This document shows positions 5,128 through 5,340 of a stretch of 5,340 nucleotides of DNA, in pieces. The position numbers and the translations under genes are program-made. The notes under the pieces are model-generated. The model worked only from the letters and a program-made list of their open reading frames with translations, was not told the DNA's origin and did no database searches. Position 1 is the first letter of the stretch, and every line of letters starts with the position of its first letter. The DNA comes from JBBSHE01 sp038253325 (GTDB taxonomy: Bacteria; Actinomycetota; Actinomycetes; Propionibacteriales; Nocardioidaceae), in assembly GCA_038253325.1 (NCBI GenBank), contig JBBSHE010000087.1, positions 1-5,340 of the forward strand. The letters run 5' to 3'.

Positions 5128-5230
5128 TGACCACGCGCGCTTCAGTCACGAGTGACCACGCGCGCTTCAGTCACGAGTGACCACGCGCGCTTCAGTCACG
5201 AGTGACCACGCGCGCTTCAGTCACGAGTGA
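5128..5230. repeat. Four perfect 25-bp tandem repeats between convergent genes
   Basis: Units start at 5128, 5153, 5178 and 5203 with TGACCACGCGCGCTTCAG and run 25 bp each, identical to one another; a fifth begins and diverges after 5230. Each junction forms the small palindrome GTCACGAGTGAC (5145, 5170, 5195 and 5220). The last copy lies in the 3' end of the DUF1918 reading frame and includes its stop codon. There are no spacers, so this is a minisatellite and not a CRISPR array. The stacked palindromes could help end transcription from either side. Confidence 0.92.
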
Positions 5231-5340
5231 CGACGTGTGCGTCGGCACCGGGGAAGAACACGCCCTCGTGGCCGTCACCCCACCGCACGACGTACGGCGG
5301 ACCGCCGTCGGGTCCTTGCACCTCCAGCACCTCACCCTCG
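5217..5340 (-). CDS. DUF1918 family protein, C-terminal part
   Basis: The last 40 residues of a small protein enter from the window edge: EGEVLEVQGPDGGPPYVVRW, then GDGHEGVFFPGADAHVV and TRD. The RxGEVLEVxGxDGxPPYxVRW...G.xxxxFPGxDAxV pattern is that of DUF1918, short (about 60-80 aa) SH3-like actinobacterial proteins of unknown function. The N terminus (usually a V/IGDRIV segment) lies outside the window. The stop TGA is at 5217-5219. The final codons (TRD and stop) fall inside the 25-bp tandem array, so the gene end and the array share sequence. Confidence 0.9.
   Translation of the reverse strand, partial: EGEVLEVQGPDGGPPYVVRWGDGHEGVFFPGADAHVVTRD

Noticed and set aside
5128..5230. CRISPR array
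   Set aside because: The 25-bp units are directly adjacent with no spacers.

Overview
The window is high-GC DNA with strong G/C preference at third codon positions. It carries an nrdR-nrdJ pair, a DUF1918 gene and a MerR/AlpA-type helix-turn-helix protein of a kind common in actinobacteria. It is most likely from an actinomycete; a Nocardioidaceae/Kribbella-like source is a guess from sequence style only.

Layout. Positions 1-2829 (minus strand) hold a deoxyribonucleotide-synthesis operon. nrdR (2814 down to 2209) encodes the ribonucleotide reductase repressor. It is followed after 91 nt by nrdJ (2117 down past the window edge), the B12-dependent class II ribonucleotide reductase. nrdJ is interrupted in frame by a 357-residue intein with a LAGLIDADG homing-endonuclease domain. 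The intein sits directly before the conserved redox cysteine of the enzyme. Upstream, 2830-3180 is non-coding and holds two NrdR-box-like sites exactly 32 bp apart, a small leader hairpin and imperfect GTCCACA-type repeats. NrdR would therefore repress its own operon.

Positions 3181-4293 form a self-contained minus-strand block. A small gene (3994 down to 3747) carries a one-base deletion. It is followed, with a GTGA overlap, by a 178-aa protein with a C-terminal HTH (3750-3214). Its promoter lies in an AT-rich patch (4007-4062) with two similar inverted repeats over the -10 and -35 elements, which suggests self-regulation. The block is bracketed by two near-identical palindromic repeats (3184-3231 and 4246-4293, 42/48 identical, same orientation). 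One of them supplies the last codons of the HTH gene. A stretch at 4097-4213 has a coding-type base pattern but no start, and may be a gene relic.

Positions 4457-5340 hold a small 56-aa ORF and a VOC/glyoxalase-like gene on the plus strand, facing the 3' end of a DUF1918 gene on the minus strand. Between the convergent genes are a 63-nt nested hairpin and four perfect tandem copies of a 25-bp unit. That array runs into, and includes, the end of the DUF1918 reading frame.

The most noteworthy items are the active-site intein in nrdJ, the repeat-bracketed two-gene block with a frameshift and operator-like sites, and the tandem array grown from a gene terminus. I do not see a demonstrably new defence or metabolic system.
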